A DNA stretch of 64,000 nt from CAZAQV01 sp964487255 (lineage in GTDB: Bacteria; Myxococcota_A; Polyangia; Polyangiales; CAZAQV01): positions 54,037 through 118,036 of the forward strand of contig CAZAQV010000020.1 of the NCBI GenBank assembly GCA_964487255.1. The letters run 5' to 3'. Of the stretch, positions 45,899 through 53,624 are shown piece after piece. Numbering within the stretch: the stretch's first letter is position 1; each line of letters opens with the position of its first letter. The notes beneath the pieces were generated by a model. It had not been told where the DNA came from and searched no databases. It saw only the letters and a list, made by a program, of their open reading frames with translations. The translations under genes and the position numbers were made by a program.

Positions 45899-46279
45899 TT
45901 GACGACGACGACGAGGAGCAAGATTCTTCTTGCCGATGACGATATGGACATGCTCAACATGGTCAAAAAGGGCCTGGAGGGCATCGACGCGGAGATCGCT
46001 GTCGCCATGGACGGCCGCGAAGCCGTTCGCCTCGCGCGAGAAAACCGTCCCGACCTTATCGTTCTTGACGTGATGATGCCCGGCATGAGCGGTTGGGAGG
46101 TCTGCAAGGCCATTCGTGAAGACGAGAACCTACGCAAGACGCCGGTGCTGATGCTCACGGGTATCGGCGAGAAGCTCAACGAACTGACCTCGCCCCTCTA
46201 CGGCGCCGACGCCTACCTCGACAAGCCTTTCGACCTCGAGAAACTCGACAAGACCGCCCGCGAACTGCTCGCACGCTAG
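45899..46279 (+). CDS. Stand-alone response regulator (receiver domain only)
   Basis: A 126-residue CheY-like receiver: acidic pocket Asp13-Asp15, phospho-acceptor Asp57 (LIVLDVMMPGMSG), Thr87 (LMLTGI) and Lys109 (YLDKPFD). There is no output domain, so it works through a partner or as a phosphorelay. It starts TTG with GGAGGGAACG upstream. No kinase gene is nearby, and the 48-base gap after batE leaves it unclear whether it belongs to the operon. Confidence 0.92.
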   Translation: MTTTTRSKILLADDDMDMLNMVKKGLEGIDAEIAVAMDGREAVRLARENRPDLIVLDVMMPGMSGWEVCKAIREDENLRKTPVLMLTGIGEKLNELTSPLYGADAYLDKPFDLEKLDKTARELLAR

Positions 46280-46289
46280 CTGAAGGCAC

Positions 46290-46388
46290 GGCGATCGTTC
46301 GGCGATCGTTCCGTGGTTGGTGTTTTCGGGCACCCTGGCGATCGTTCCGTGGTGGCGATTGTTCCGTGGTTGGTGTTTTCGGGCACCC
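46290..46388. repeat. Nested 35-base direct repeats upstream of the transposase gene
   Basis: Two full units (46301-46335 and 46354-46388), starting GGCGATCGTTCCGTGGTTGG and ending TTTTCGGGCACCC, flank a 17-base partial unit (46337-46353); a 10-base partial precedes them. Part of the unit (GGTG...CACC) can form a short hairpin. They lie between the response regulator and the REP-type transposase. Confidence 0.75.
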
Positions 46389-46509
46389 CGAGAGCGTTGT
46401 GGGTGGCGCGCCGATCGGCGTCGATGGGCGTCGCCTTTCGGCGTGCGCAGCAAAAAGCGTCACGATTTGGCCGCACCGAACCGGCACGCTGATTGCCCTA
46501 TAGAGGTGC

Positions 46510-47418
46510 GTGACCTTGCCACGCTTCACCAAGCGAGAGCGCGAAACGTTGCTCATTACCCGCCGCTGTATCGGACGGCAGTTCTTACTCCGTCCAGACC
46601 GCGATGCGAACCAAATCTTTCTCTATTGCCTAGCGGTTGCAGCAAAGGACCACAGCATCGAGGTTCATGCCGTGATGGTCATGAGCAACCATTTTCACCT
46701 CGTCGTCACCGACCACTTTGGCAAGCGCTCTGACTTCACCCACGACCTCGTGCGCAATGTCGCTTGCTCCATTCAGGCTCTTCGTGGAACATGTGGCGGC
46801 GTCTTCGACAAAAGCCAAGCGAACTTCACCCGCTTACTCACGCCACAAGTCGTGGTCGAAAAGTGCGCCTATACGCTCGTCAATCCCGTTGCCGAGGGAC
46901 TTGTCAGCTCACACCAGAAGTGGCCCGGTGTATCTGTCGAGGTCGATGACATCGGCCGCCGCACCTTTCATATCAAGAGACCCAGATACTACTTCCGCAA
47001 AGACAGCCCCACTTGGCCAGAGGTAGCCACCCTCAAACTCACCGTACCTCCAGACCACGAGCCCAGCGAGTTTCGTGGGGCCTTGCGAGCCGAAGTACGT
47101 GAGCAACAAGAGCTTGCTCGGGAGAAAGTTCGCGCATCCGGCAAGCGCTTTTTAAGTCGCCAGCGTGTAGTCGACACCTCGCCTTACAAGCGCGCCAAAT
47201 CGTACGAAGACTTCGGCACGTGCGTTCCAACCTTTGCCACCGGAAAAGGTCAGCTAGAAGCATTCAAGCAAGCTGCCGCAGAACTCAAGGTCTTTCGCGC
47301 AATGTATCGCGAGGCCCTCAAGCGTTGGAAACAGAGAATCAGAGACACCCTCTTTCCAGAGGGCACTTGGTGGATGGTCGAGTTTCATCAAGTCGGAACC
47401 ACCCCACTCCGAATCTGA
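46510..47418 (+). CDS. REP-associated tyrosine transposase-like protein (Y1/HUH family)
   Basis: A 302-residue protein with the TnpA_REP/IS200-like core: HUH motif in VMSNHFHLVV (His61, His63) and the candidate catalytic Tyr121 in EKCAYTLVNPVAEGLV. The C-terminal half (residues 150-300) is basic and lacks other transposase domains. RAYTs are domesticated single-strand transposases tied to palindromic repeats. The frame starts GTG at 46510 after AGAGGTGC. The only nearby stem-loop repeat family is at 37.9-39.3 kb. No IS ends were identified. Confidence 0.85.
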   Translation: MTLPRFTKRERETLLITRRCIGRQFLLRPDRDANQIFLYCLAVAAKDHSIEVHAVMVMSNHFHLVVTDHFGKRSDFTHDLVRNVACSIQALRGTCGGVFDKSQANFTRLLTPQVVVEKCAYTLVNPVAEGLVSSHQKWPGVSVEVDDIGRRTFHIKRPRYYFRKDSPTWPEVATLKLTVPPDHEPSEFRGALRAEVREQQELAREKVRASGKRFLSRQRVVDTSPYKRAKSYEDFGTCVPTFATGKGQLEAFKQAAAELKVFRAMYREALKRWKQRIRDTLFPEGTWWMVEFHQVGTTPLRI

Positions 47419-48438
47419 TTCGAGCACAGATTGGTGCGCCCTATGCACGACCCGCTACGTCGATGAACTCACCGGCGAGCGCATCACTGCGTTCTGAGCC
47501 AACCAAACTCGCATTATTGGGGGCCAAACCGCGTTCCCGGCAGGCGTCGAGCACGTCCGAACTTCGCTTCACCTTTTCAAAGGCTCTGCAAACATATCCG
47601 CAGCTCCAAATCGGCTCCCTCAAGTCTCACCAACCTGGGAAGGATCGCCTCGCCTTGAGATTTTTGTTCTTCGGCCTTCCATCCGTTTCATCTTTCCTTG
47701 TCGCAAGTCCTTTGTTCTGGCCTGCCCTTCGCTCCACTGGGTCCCTTTGAGCTCGGTTCCCCTGCTTCATCACTACTACGGCAGTCTCTGACTTCTGTAT
47801 CGCCTTGCCGTGTCCTCGTTTTGCTCGGAACACGGTACCGCTTCCCTTCGGTTTTCTTCGCTCCTCCGATGGCTTACCGATTGCCTTCGGAGGCCTGGCT
47901 CGGGTCTGCGCTGAGCCGACGCGCTCTTGGGGGCGGAGCTTTACAGATCTCCCTAGGTTCCTGGGTCGCCCTTTGCGCTCGTGCCGCGCTCTTCGTCCCC
48001 GGTGACCCGCGACAGCCCTCGCCATGACGGTCTATCGCGTGTGGCCTTCGCCCCCTCATATGGGTTGGGCGGTCACGATGCGACGATTTCGGAGATCATT
48101 AAACGCGGCCCGTTCGCTCGCTGTGTACGCTTCGTCAGCGCCGTCACCGACGCTCACGCAACACGCGCTTGTCGGTGGCTGGCTATTCCTTCCGACGCGG
48201 CACTTTCAGCCGCTGGGCTACTCTCTGAGTTTTCTTCTTGTCGTTTTACACGTTCCGACTCCTTTCCCACTCAGCCAGGCTTCCTGGCGCACACGAAGAT
48301 CGTCCCCTTGTTCCCATTTTCTCCGGTCCTTTCTTGGAGGTTTAGCACCTCCATTTGTGGTCCGGTTTTTCAGGGCAAGGTCAAACCGCCCCACCTTCAA
48401 TACCTACCTCTCGCAATGTCCTTTGGGGACGAGTGTAA
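47419..48438. other. Gene-poor kilobase, possible group II intron remnant on the minus strand
   Basis: No coding sequence here is convincing. On the minus strand the stretch from about 48300 down begins GTGTGCGCCAGG, like the GUGYG 5' end of group II introns. It contains a hairpin of domain-I look (GCGGCTGAAAGTGCCGC) and, near 47790, encodes ETAVVVMKQGN, which resembles the segment before intron-encoded reverse transcriptases. No reverse transcriptase or domain V is seen. A small minus-strand frame (47441-47623) is unassigned. Confidence 0.3.
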
Positions 48439-48759
48439 AACATTGAGAGTCAGCGAAACCGGTTTGACAAGGACGACCAGTTTCAACGTTCTGTAGGCTT
48501 TGAAACAAGCGCTCAAGGAGAGCACTCGGATTCCCGTGGCTGGTTCCCTCGAGAGTGCACCGCAGATTTCGGAGTTGCCCACGATGACATGGAAGACTTT
48601 GTCCTGGAGAAGATCCTTGGCTATTCGTCAAAGACCATTTTCCTTACAAGGAATGCCCACATCGCCGAGCGTCTGAACGTAGACCCATACAAGTACCTTG
48701 CCCAGCTTGGTGTCGTCATAGGTCTGCAACAAGGCAGTTCAGACGAGGGGGCCGAGTAG
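48439..48759 (+). pseudogene. Coding-like fragment without a start
   Basis: After a TAA at 48436-48438 the plus-strand frame stays open for 106 codons to a TAG and reads as a plausible protein (QFQRSVGFETSAQGEHSDSRG, then DDMEDFVLEKILGYSSKTIFL and RLNVDPYKYLAQLGVVIG). The only ATG (48589) would leave 56 residues. I take it as the 3' part of a broken gene, perhaps an old immunity gene or mobile passenger; the family is not recognised. Confidence 0.4.
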
Positions 48760-48766
48760 GCTCAAT

Positions 48767-49129
48767 TTAGGACTCGTCCCACGTACTAAACTCACCGAAG
48801 ACGACGCCCTCTTTTCGAGACCTTCTGGCAAAGCTATCGTATTGCTCCTGCACGTCATCATCCCACTCGAAGTCGTCATGCAGTCCTGAGTAATGCTCTG
48901 ACCGAAGCCTGTAGTGATCGCGGGAGAGCTGCTCTCTCAAAGATATGCGCGCTGATTGTATTGTGTCCGCCCGCACGAACGCTGCAACAACGGCAGCGTG
49001 GCCCGCAGACTGCCTCAGCATCTCAGAACCTTCCAACGCTTCGATCTCAATTTCGAAGAAATACACATCGCTACCAGCCATAGTGGTTGTGGTTTTCAAC
49101 ATCCGAGTGAGTTCATTCCACTTCAACAT
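48767..49129 (-). CDS. Small acidic protein, second gene after the type-17 toxin
   Basis: A soluble, acidic protein of up to 133 residues; I use the ATG at 49129 (120 residues), which overlaps the gene before it by 17 bases; ATGs at 49168 and 49081 are also possible and none has a clear RBS. Features are EIEIEALEGSEML, a His/Tyr-rich DHYRLRSEHYSGLHDDFEWDDD and a tail GVVFGEFSTWDES. It ends the toxin cassette run on this side. It may be a second immunity or accessory gene. Confidence 0.6.
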   Translation of the reverse strand: MLKWNELTRMLKTTTTMAGSDVYFFEIEIEALEGSEMLRQSAGHAAVVAAFVRADTIQSARISLREQLSRDHYRLRSEHYSGLHDDFEWDDDVQEQYDSFARRSRKEGVVFGEFSTWDES

Positions 49130-49439
49130 GGGCCCACGAGACTTCGGGACGACAAAACGTGCCACCATCGCTCTTGTTCCACACAGCTTCCAGCTCGCCC
49201 AGCCACTGCCAACCTGCTCCTAGCGCAAGAGCTGTTCTTTTCAGAAGCGTATTTTCTGGAAGATCGGACGCGACGCGAATAACCACCTCATGGTGCCCCT
49301 CCATCTTCCAATACGGTACGGGGCCCGAAGTCTCAACTTTTGCAAACTTCCCGACTTTCGCAGAAAGCTCTGATGCAATGGCACTTGCGTCGTCCGAGTC
49401 ATTTGTTTGTACGAAGCATCTCAAAAATACCTTGCCCAT
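49113..49439 (-). CDS. Candidate immunity protein for the type-17 Rhs toxin
   Basis: A 108-residue soluble protein (starts MGKVFLRCFVQTND, ends SWAHVEVE) with alternating strands and helices. Its ATG overlaps the rhs stop (TAATG), the usual arrangement for a cognate immunity gene. It would bind and block the toxin tip in the cytoplasm. The role is inferred from position, size and lack of a signal peptide; the family is not recognised. Confidence 0.7.
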   Translation of the reverse strand: MGKVFLRCFVQTNDSDDASAIASELSAKVGKFAKVETSGPVPYWKMEGHHEVVIRVASDLPENTLLKRTALALGAGWQWLGELEAVWNKSDGGTFCRPEVSWAHVEVE

Positions 49440-51268
49440 TAGTGTGTAATCTTACCACCCATCGACACGTTCCAGTGAGTTCCATCCGGTCGTTGGACGT
49501 CCCATTCAAACGGCTCCCCTTTCGTTCGAGAAGGCCCCTTTGTCCACTCGTTGCCAAACTTGTCGACATACCCGTGCTGCTTTCCGCGCGGCAACGGTGA
49601 GGCAGGATTGTAGCCCTTGGGCGGTATGTATCGAACCTTGCCTCGAAGGGGCAGACCAGCAGCCTTTACCCGGCGTCTTTTCGACCAGACTCGCGCTACC
49701 TTGCCGCCGATCTTCCCAAGGGGACCAGCAGCGGCCGCCATCAGAAACTCTTCGCCGGCCGCTTCGCCCAGCCCATAGGCACCGGAGCATCGGTCTACCG
49801 ACTCGTTTCCTCCTATCACATCGCGAAGCGCCCCGGTCAAACCGCCATCGACTAAGAAGCCGCCTGTAATCGTATCGCCGAAACCAGCAGAGAAGTTTGT
49901 CGCCCTCGCGAGCCAACCGCTTCCAGAAGTATCGATCGAATCAATCCACGAACTTGCGTCGTTTGTTGCCTCAGCCGGAACAGCGCTCAACCCTACCGGG
50001 TCTACGTAGTTGACGGGATCATTGCCGGCGTACGCGAAGAAGTTTGCGCCGCCGCCAAATCCGCTCGGATCTTTGGCGGTCCATCGGCCGACTTGGGCGT
50101 CGTAGTCGCGGGCGCCGAAGCGGACGAGGCGCGTGTCGTTGTCGTAGAGGCCGCCGGCAAACCCAAACGGTTGCCAGCCGGGACTCGAATCACTCAGCAC
50201 CTTGCCGAACGGAGAATACACGATCTCTTGCGCGACTGCGCCTGTCGACACCTCAACGATGCGGCGCACGGAGCCCACCTGGTCGGCGATGACGCGATAA
50301 GTCGTGCCGCCTCGAATGATGAGGTCGGGCACGTTCATGCGCGTGGCGTACACAAACTGCTGAATCAGCGTTCCGCTTCCATCGTACTCGGCGACAGGAT
50401 TGAGGGCGTCTTGGTAGGTCCACTGGCGAACCAATGTACCGTCAACAGACTTGCCGACACGGCGCCCGAGTGCATCGATGACGTACTCGATAAGCGTGGT
50501 GTCCGGCAGCGTCACGGAAAGCAGATTGCCGAGTTCGTCGTAGTTGTAGCTGGTCGTCCCGCCCGCATCCGTCTTGCTCGTAAGCTGCCCATGGTCGTTG
50601 TAGGTGTACGAGTTGCTGCCGTACGTCAGCAGCCTATCTTGAGCATCGTATGTTGCTGCGACTGTGCCTTCTGGCCCTGTATAGGCGACGCGGTTGCCAT
50701 TTGCGTCGTAATCGTATTCGTAAGTGAGTACACTATCGACGTAGACGTCCGTCAGGCGACCGCGCAGGTCGTACTCGTAGGTTTGCGCCGTGCTGCTCGC
50801 GCCGCTCGTCTCTTGGCGGCTATCGATGCGACCGTCAGCGTCGTAACTGAATGCATAGCCCAGGTCGCCACCTTGGTAGGTGGTGTTTATCGTGATGGCT
50901 TCGCCGAAGTCGTTGTGCGAGCGCGAGGTGATGACGTTGCTCGATCCCACCGTGATTGATGTTCCCGTGAGAAGCCCATTCGCGGCATCACGCGTAACCG
51001 TCATCCCTGCGGCGTTCGTGATGTAGCCGTCTTGATCGTAGCTGTAGAGCACAGGCAGTTCAGAATCGACGCCGATGCTCGACACGCGGAAGTGATTGTC
51101 GTACCCGAAGTACACAGAAGCGTTCGGGTGACCCGTGCCCGAAGCGGACGACCAAGTCACGTCCGTCACCAGCGGCCCGTCGTAGCTCATTCCAACCAGG
51201 TCGCCCTCGGGATTGGTGAGCCCACCGCACAGCACAAGCATGAGCAGCTGCTGGGTCACGAGCGTCAT
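49439..51268 (-). CDS. Rhs-core protein with a polymorphic toxin type 17 tip
   Basis: Of 609 residues, the first 420 are Rhs/YD-repeat core (GYDNHFRVSS, YEYDLRGRLTDVY, YDANGNRVAYTGPEG, FVYATRMNVPDLIIRGG, the conserved RYYxxxxGRW-like FGARDYDAQVGRWTAKDP and NPVNYVDPVGL). A pretoxin linker (SAGFGDTITGGFL to CSGAYGLGEAAGEEF) follows. The tip has GYVDKFGNEWTKGPSRTKGEP, WDVQRPDG, HWNVS and GGKITH, which match the type-17 toxin domain, a predicted nuclease. This is the longest Rhs piece here but still lacks the N-terminal secretion parts of a full Rhs; no RBS precedes the ATG. Confidence 0.88.
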   Translation of the reverse strand: MTLVTQQLLMLVLCGGLTNPEGDLVGMSYDGPLVTDVTWSSASGTGHPNASVYFGYDNHFRVSSIGVDSELPVLYSYDQDGYITNAAGMTVTRDAANGLLTGTSITVGSSNVITSRSHNDFGEAITINTTYQGGDLGYAFSYDADGRIDSRQETSGASSTAQTYEYDLRGRLTDVYVDSVLTYEYDYDANGNRVAYTGPEGTVAATYDAQDRLLTYGSNSYTYNDHGQLTSKTDAGGTTSYNYDELGNLLSVTLPDTTLIEYVIDALGRRVGKSVDGTLVRQWTYQDALNPVAEYDGSGTLIQQFVYATRMNVPDLIIRGGTTYRVIADQVGSVRRIVEVSTGAVAQEIVYSPFGKVLSDSSPGWQPFGFAGGLYDNDTRLVRFGARDYDAQVGRWTAKDPSGFGGGANFFAYAGNDPVNYVDPVGLSAVPAEATNDASSWIDSIDTSGSGWLARATNFSAGFGDTITGGFLVDGGLTGALRDVIGGNESVDRCSGAYGLGEAAGEEFLMAAAAGPLGKIGGKVARVWSKRRRVKAAGLPLRGKVRYIPPKGYNPASPLPRGKQHGYVDKFGNEWTKGPSRTKGEPFEWDVQRPDGTHWNVSMGGKITH

Positions 51269-51577
51269 GCGAGAGAGTCTACATCATGATTGCACTGCCG
51301 TGACGCGCGCAGAGAGCAAGTGTGATGGTCGGAGGCAAATCAAGGAGGAGCCACGCCGAAGATAGGCACGAGCGAAGGCCGGCGGGGGACATTGCCGGAA
51401 TGCCATCATCCTGCCCGCGTGGATATTTGCTCATCGACATGCATCGGCGGGGACACGCTGCGCGCGGTGCAGTGGCTCCGTGCTCGGAATCCCTCACCGA
51501 TGCTCAAACCCATCGCCAAGACAAACGCCGCTTATCGGTCCTCGCGAACATCACGTGCGTGACAATTCCAGAAATCG
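51269..51577. other. Spacer between toxin cassettes
   Basis: Just over 300 bases between the type-17 rhs gene and the next immunity gene. I see no gene, repeat or promoter that can be defended here; plus-strand frames are short or shadows. Confidence 0.4.
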
Positions 51578-52147
51578 TCACTCGCCGGTCTTTGGAATTC
51601 CCTTTGAGGAGGTGTGGTCTGAGGAGGTGTGGTCTGAGGAGGTGTGGTCTACCAAAAACAGACCTTCTGCGTTTGTCTCGGTACACGCCTTAATCAACTC
51701 TTCTCGGCTCGCCACTCTGCGGAAATCCATCGGCGAAAGGACTCTCCCTGAGCCCTTCGCTGCCACCTTAAACAGCCCATATCGCATTGGCCAATCGAAT
51801 CTACCGACTAACTCTCCGATCACCTTAACGCCATCCTCGAGAAGAGGTCTGTCCGAACTTCGATCTTTCAACAGGAGCCGATCGGAGCCATCTGGAAGGA
51901 CAATAAAAGTGAGATTCTTCACAAACGAAATGAAGTCGTCCGTCACCACGTCGCCCGAGAATAGTTCAGCAAGTGATGCGAACGAGTGTGGTGGTCGGAG
52001 AAACTTCAGTGGCCATCTTTCAGGTTCCCCCTCAAGCCGCAATGGCTTCGCTATTGTAGGAACTAGCCGGTTACTCAGCGTCGAAGAAATCGCAGGGTTG
52101 GCTCGAAACGCACTGTCGGCAAGAAGAAAGCCTACCATTATTGTCAT
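51578..52147 (-). CDS. Candidate immunity protein for the EF-hand-containing Rhs tip
   Basis: A 189-residue protein starting MTIMVGFLLADSAFR, with GAGGTGG just ahead of the ATG, ten bases after the upstream rhs stop. It is soluble, with PPHSFASLAELFSGDVVTDDF and RFDWPMRYGLFKVAAKG as distinctive blocks. Its C-terminus carries three SSDHT-like pentapeptides from a 15-base tandem repeat. The frame is open upstream into rhs but without a start signal. The immunity role is inferred from position. Confidence 0.7.
   Translation of the reverse strand: MTIMVGFLLADSAFRANPAISSTLSNRLVPTIAKPLRLEGEPERWPLKFLRPPHSFASLAELFSGDVVTDDFISFVKNLTFIVLPDGSDRLLLKDRSSDRPLLEDGVKVIGELVGRFDWPMRYGLFKVAAKGSGRVLSPMDFRRVASREELIKACTETNAEGLFLVDHTSSDHTSSDHTSSKGIPKTGE
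51605..51649 (-). repeat. Three 15-base tandem repeats in an immunity gene
   Basis: TGAGGAGGTGTGGTC (plus strand) occurs three times without change and codes pentapeptide repeats at the immunity protein's C-terminus. Being a multiple of three, slippage would alter length without shifting the frame. Confidence 0.85.
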
Positions 52148-52157
52148 TGTCCACCTC

Positions 52158-53267
52158 TCATATCCAGACCTCACAGGAATTGCGCTCGGCGGGCTTGTCA
52201 AGCCCGCAACCCCAGGGTAATGGACAGCTAATTTCCCACGCTTCTCCGCGTTCAATCTTCCCACTGCCATCCGTGTCAAAAACGCTCAGGAAGAAGGCGC
52301 CTATCTTGTCATACCAAGCATGGCCCGGCAGCCGGTTTCCATGTCGATCCAAGGCATGGAAGTGTGGCTTACCCGTACTCCCATCGCTTAATACATGGCC
52401 TGTGTCGTGAACTACCTTACCCTTTCCTCCTTTCGCTTTGCTATAGGCACGGGCGAACTCCTCCGCCTCACTACTCTTGCTGGCAATAATCCCATCGCCT
52501 CGTGACATCTGTCCGAAACCGTCGCTAAACCGGCGAAGGCTTCCTCCTCGAAGAAGCTTCTCCGCAACCTTGAACGCGCCCCGAATGATCAGACCCTCTG
52601 GGTCAATGTTGTTGACCGGGTCTCCGGCAACATACGCAAAGATGTTGGCATTTCCTCCATCAAACCCGATCGGGTCCTTAGCGGTCCACCTCCCAGTTTC
52701 CGCATCGTAATCTCTCGCACCGAAGCGAACGAGCTTCGTTTGCTGGTCATACAAGCCACCTGCGAACGCAAACGGTTGCCAGCCCGGTGAACTATCCGAC
52801 AAGACCTTGCCAAACGGCGAGTACGCAATCTCCTGAACTATAGCACCCGTGCTCACCTCGACAATGCGGCGCACGCTGCCAACTTGGTCGGCGATCACGC
52901 GGTAGGTGGTGCCGCCACGGATGATGAGGTCGGGCACGTTCATGCGCGTGGCGTACACAAACTGTTGGATGAGGTTGCCACTGCCGTCGTACTCGGCGAC
53001 AGGATTCAGGCCATCTTGGTAGGTCCACTGCCGAACGAGCGTGCCGTTGACCTTCTTGGCCACCCTTCTTCCTAATGCGTCGACCGTGTACTCGATGAGC
53101 GTGGAGTCCGGCAGCGTCACGCTCAGCAAGTTGCCCAGCTCGTCATACTCGTAGCTCTCGACACCGACCGGGTAGGTCTTGGTCACAAGCTGGCCGTGAT
53201 CGTTGTACGTGTAGCTGTTCCCGCCGTACGTCAGCAACCTATCTTGGGCATCGTACGTTGCACTCAC
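52158..53267 (-). CDS. Start-less Rhs-core fragment with a His-rich, EF-hand-like toxin tip
   Basis: Rhs homology runs from about 53318 (DENGNRVAYTGPEG) to DPVNNIDPEGL; the listed GTG at 53267 is the first start inside it. The tip (about 130 residues) has DTGHVLSDGS, GKPHFHALDRHGNRLPGHAWYD and FDTDGSGKIERGEAWE, whose Asp-x-Asp-x-Ser-x-Lys-Ile-x3-Glu fits an EF-hand Ca2+ loop, then a Cys/Trp-rich end. The tip family is not recognised; the His cluster suggests a metal-dependent nuclease or hydrolase. The frame before the core reads in phase from the previous immunity gene's TAG, so this is a displaced cassette. Confidence 0.8.
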   Translation of the reverse strand: MSATYDAQDRLLTYGGNSYTYNDHGQLVTKTYPVGVESYEYDELGNLLSVTLPDSTLIEYTVDALGRRVAKKVNGTLVRQWTYQDGLNPVAEYDGSGNLIQQFVYATRMNVPDLIIRGGTTYRVIADQVGSVRRIVEVSTGAIVQEIAYSPFGKVLSDSSPGWQPFAFAGGLYDQQTKLVRFGARDYDAETGRWTAKDPIGFDGGNANIFAYVAGDPVNNIDPEGLIIRGAFKVAEKLLRGGSLRRFSDGFGQMSRGDGIIASKSSEAEEFARAYSKAKGGKGKVVHDTGHVLSDGSTGKPHFHALDRHGNRLPGHAWYDKIGAFFLSVFDTDGSGKIERGEAWEISCPLPWGCGLDKPAERNSCEVWI

Positions 53268-53321
53268 CGTGCCTTCCGGGCCTGTGTACGCGACGCGGTT
53301 GCCGTTCTCGTCACCAATTCT

Positions 53322-53624
53322 CTACTTCCGTAGTTGCAAGTCGTCGGGAAGCATGAAACCTGCTGTGTGCTGGTACTCGACGCGGTAGCAAAGAAAGTCC
53401 TTGCTGTACTTTTCTCCCGTGATTTCTACAACTGAGCCTGGCTCCAGCCTGCGTAGGATGCGCGCACTTCCGCTCAGTCTCGAACCTGTTCTGATGTGTT
53501 GCTCGACAGTGCAGTCCTCAGCGGTCCGGTACAAGGCCGGCTCCTGACCAACAGTCACGGCTGAGCGTGCATCGCAACCGGCGATGCTCGCAATGAAAAC
53601 AATCTGCACCGCAAGCCGAGACAT
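53322..53624 (-). CDS. Lipoprotein candidate immunity protein (SH3-like) for the papain-like tip
   Basis: A 100-residue protein with a lipoprotein signal (IVFIASIAGC, Cys17) and a small beta-rich domain (GSRLSGSARILRRLEPGSVVEIT, then YRVEYQHTAGFM), SH3-like in pattern. Its ATG overlaps the rhs stop (TGATG). A lipid-anchored immunity protein implies that the partner toxin acts in the periplasm, which fits a peptidoglycan hydrolase tip. Confidence 0.75.
   Translation of the reverse strand: MSRLAVQIVFIASIAGCDARSAVTVGQEPALYRTAEDCTVEQHIRTGSRLSGSARILRRLEPGSVVEITGEKYSKDFLCYRVEYQHTAGFMLPDDLQLRK

Noticed and set aside
47981..48496. Plus-strand frame of 171 codons, plus overlapping frames at 47220-47750 and 47698-48027
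   Set aside because: Composition is unlike local genes, there is no RBS and no domain; they probably reflect the antisense of an intron-like RNA.
51480..52220. Plus-strand frame (246 codons) opposite an immunity gene
   Set aside because: The minus-strand frame has a strong RBS and the expected position after a toxin; the plus frame has neither.
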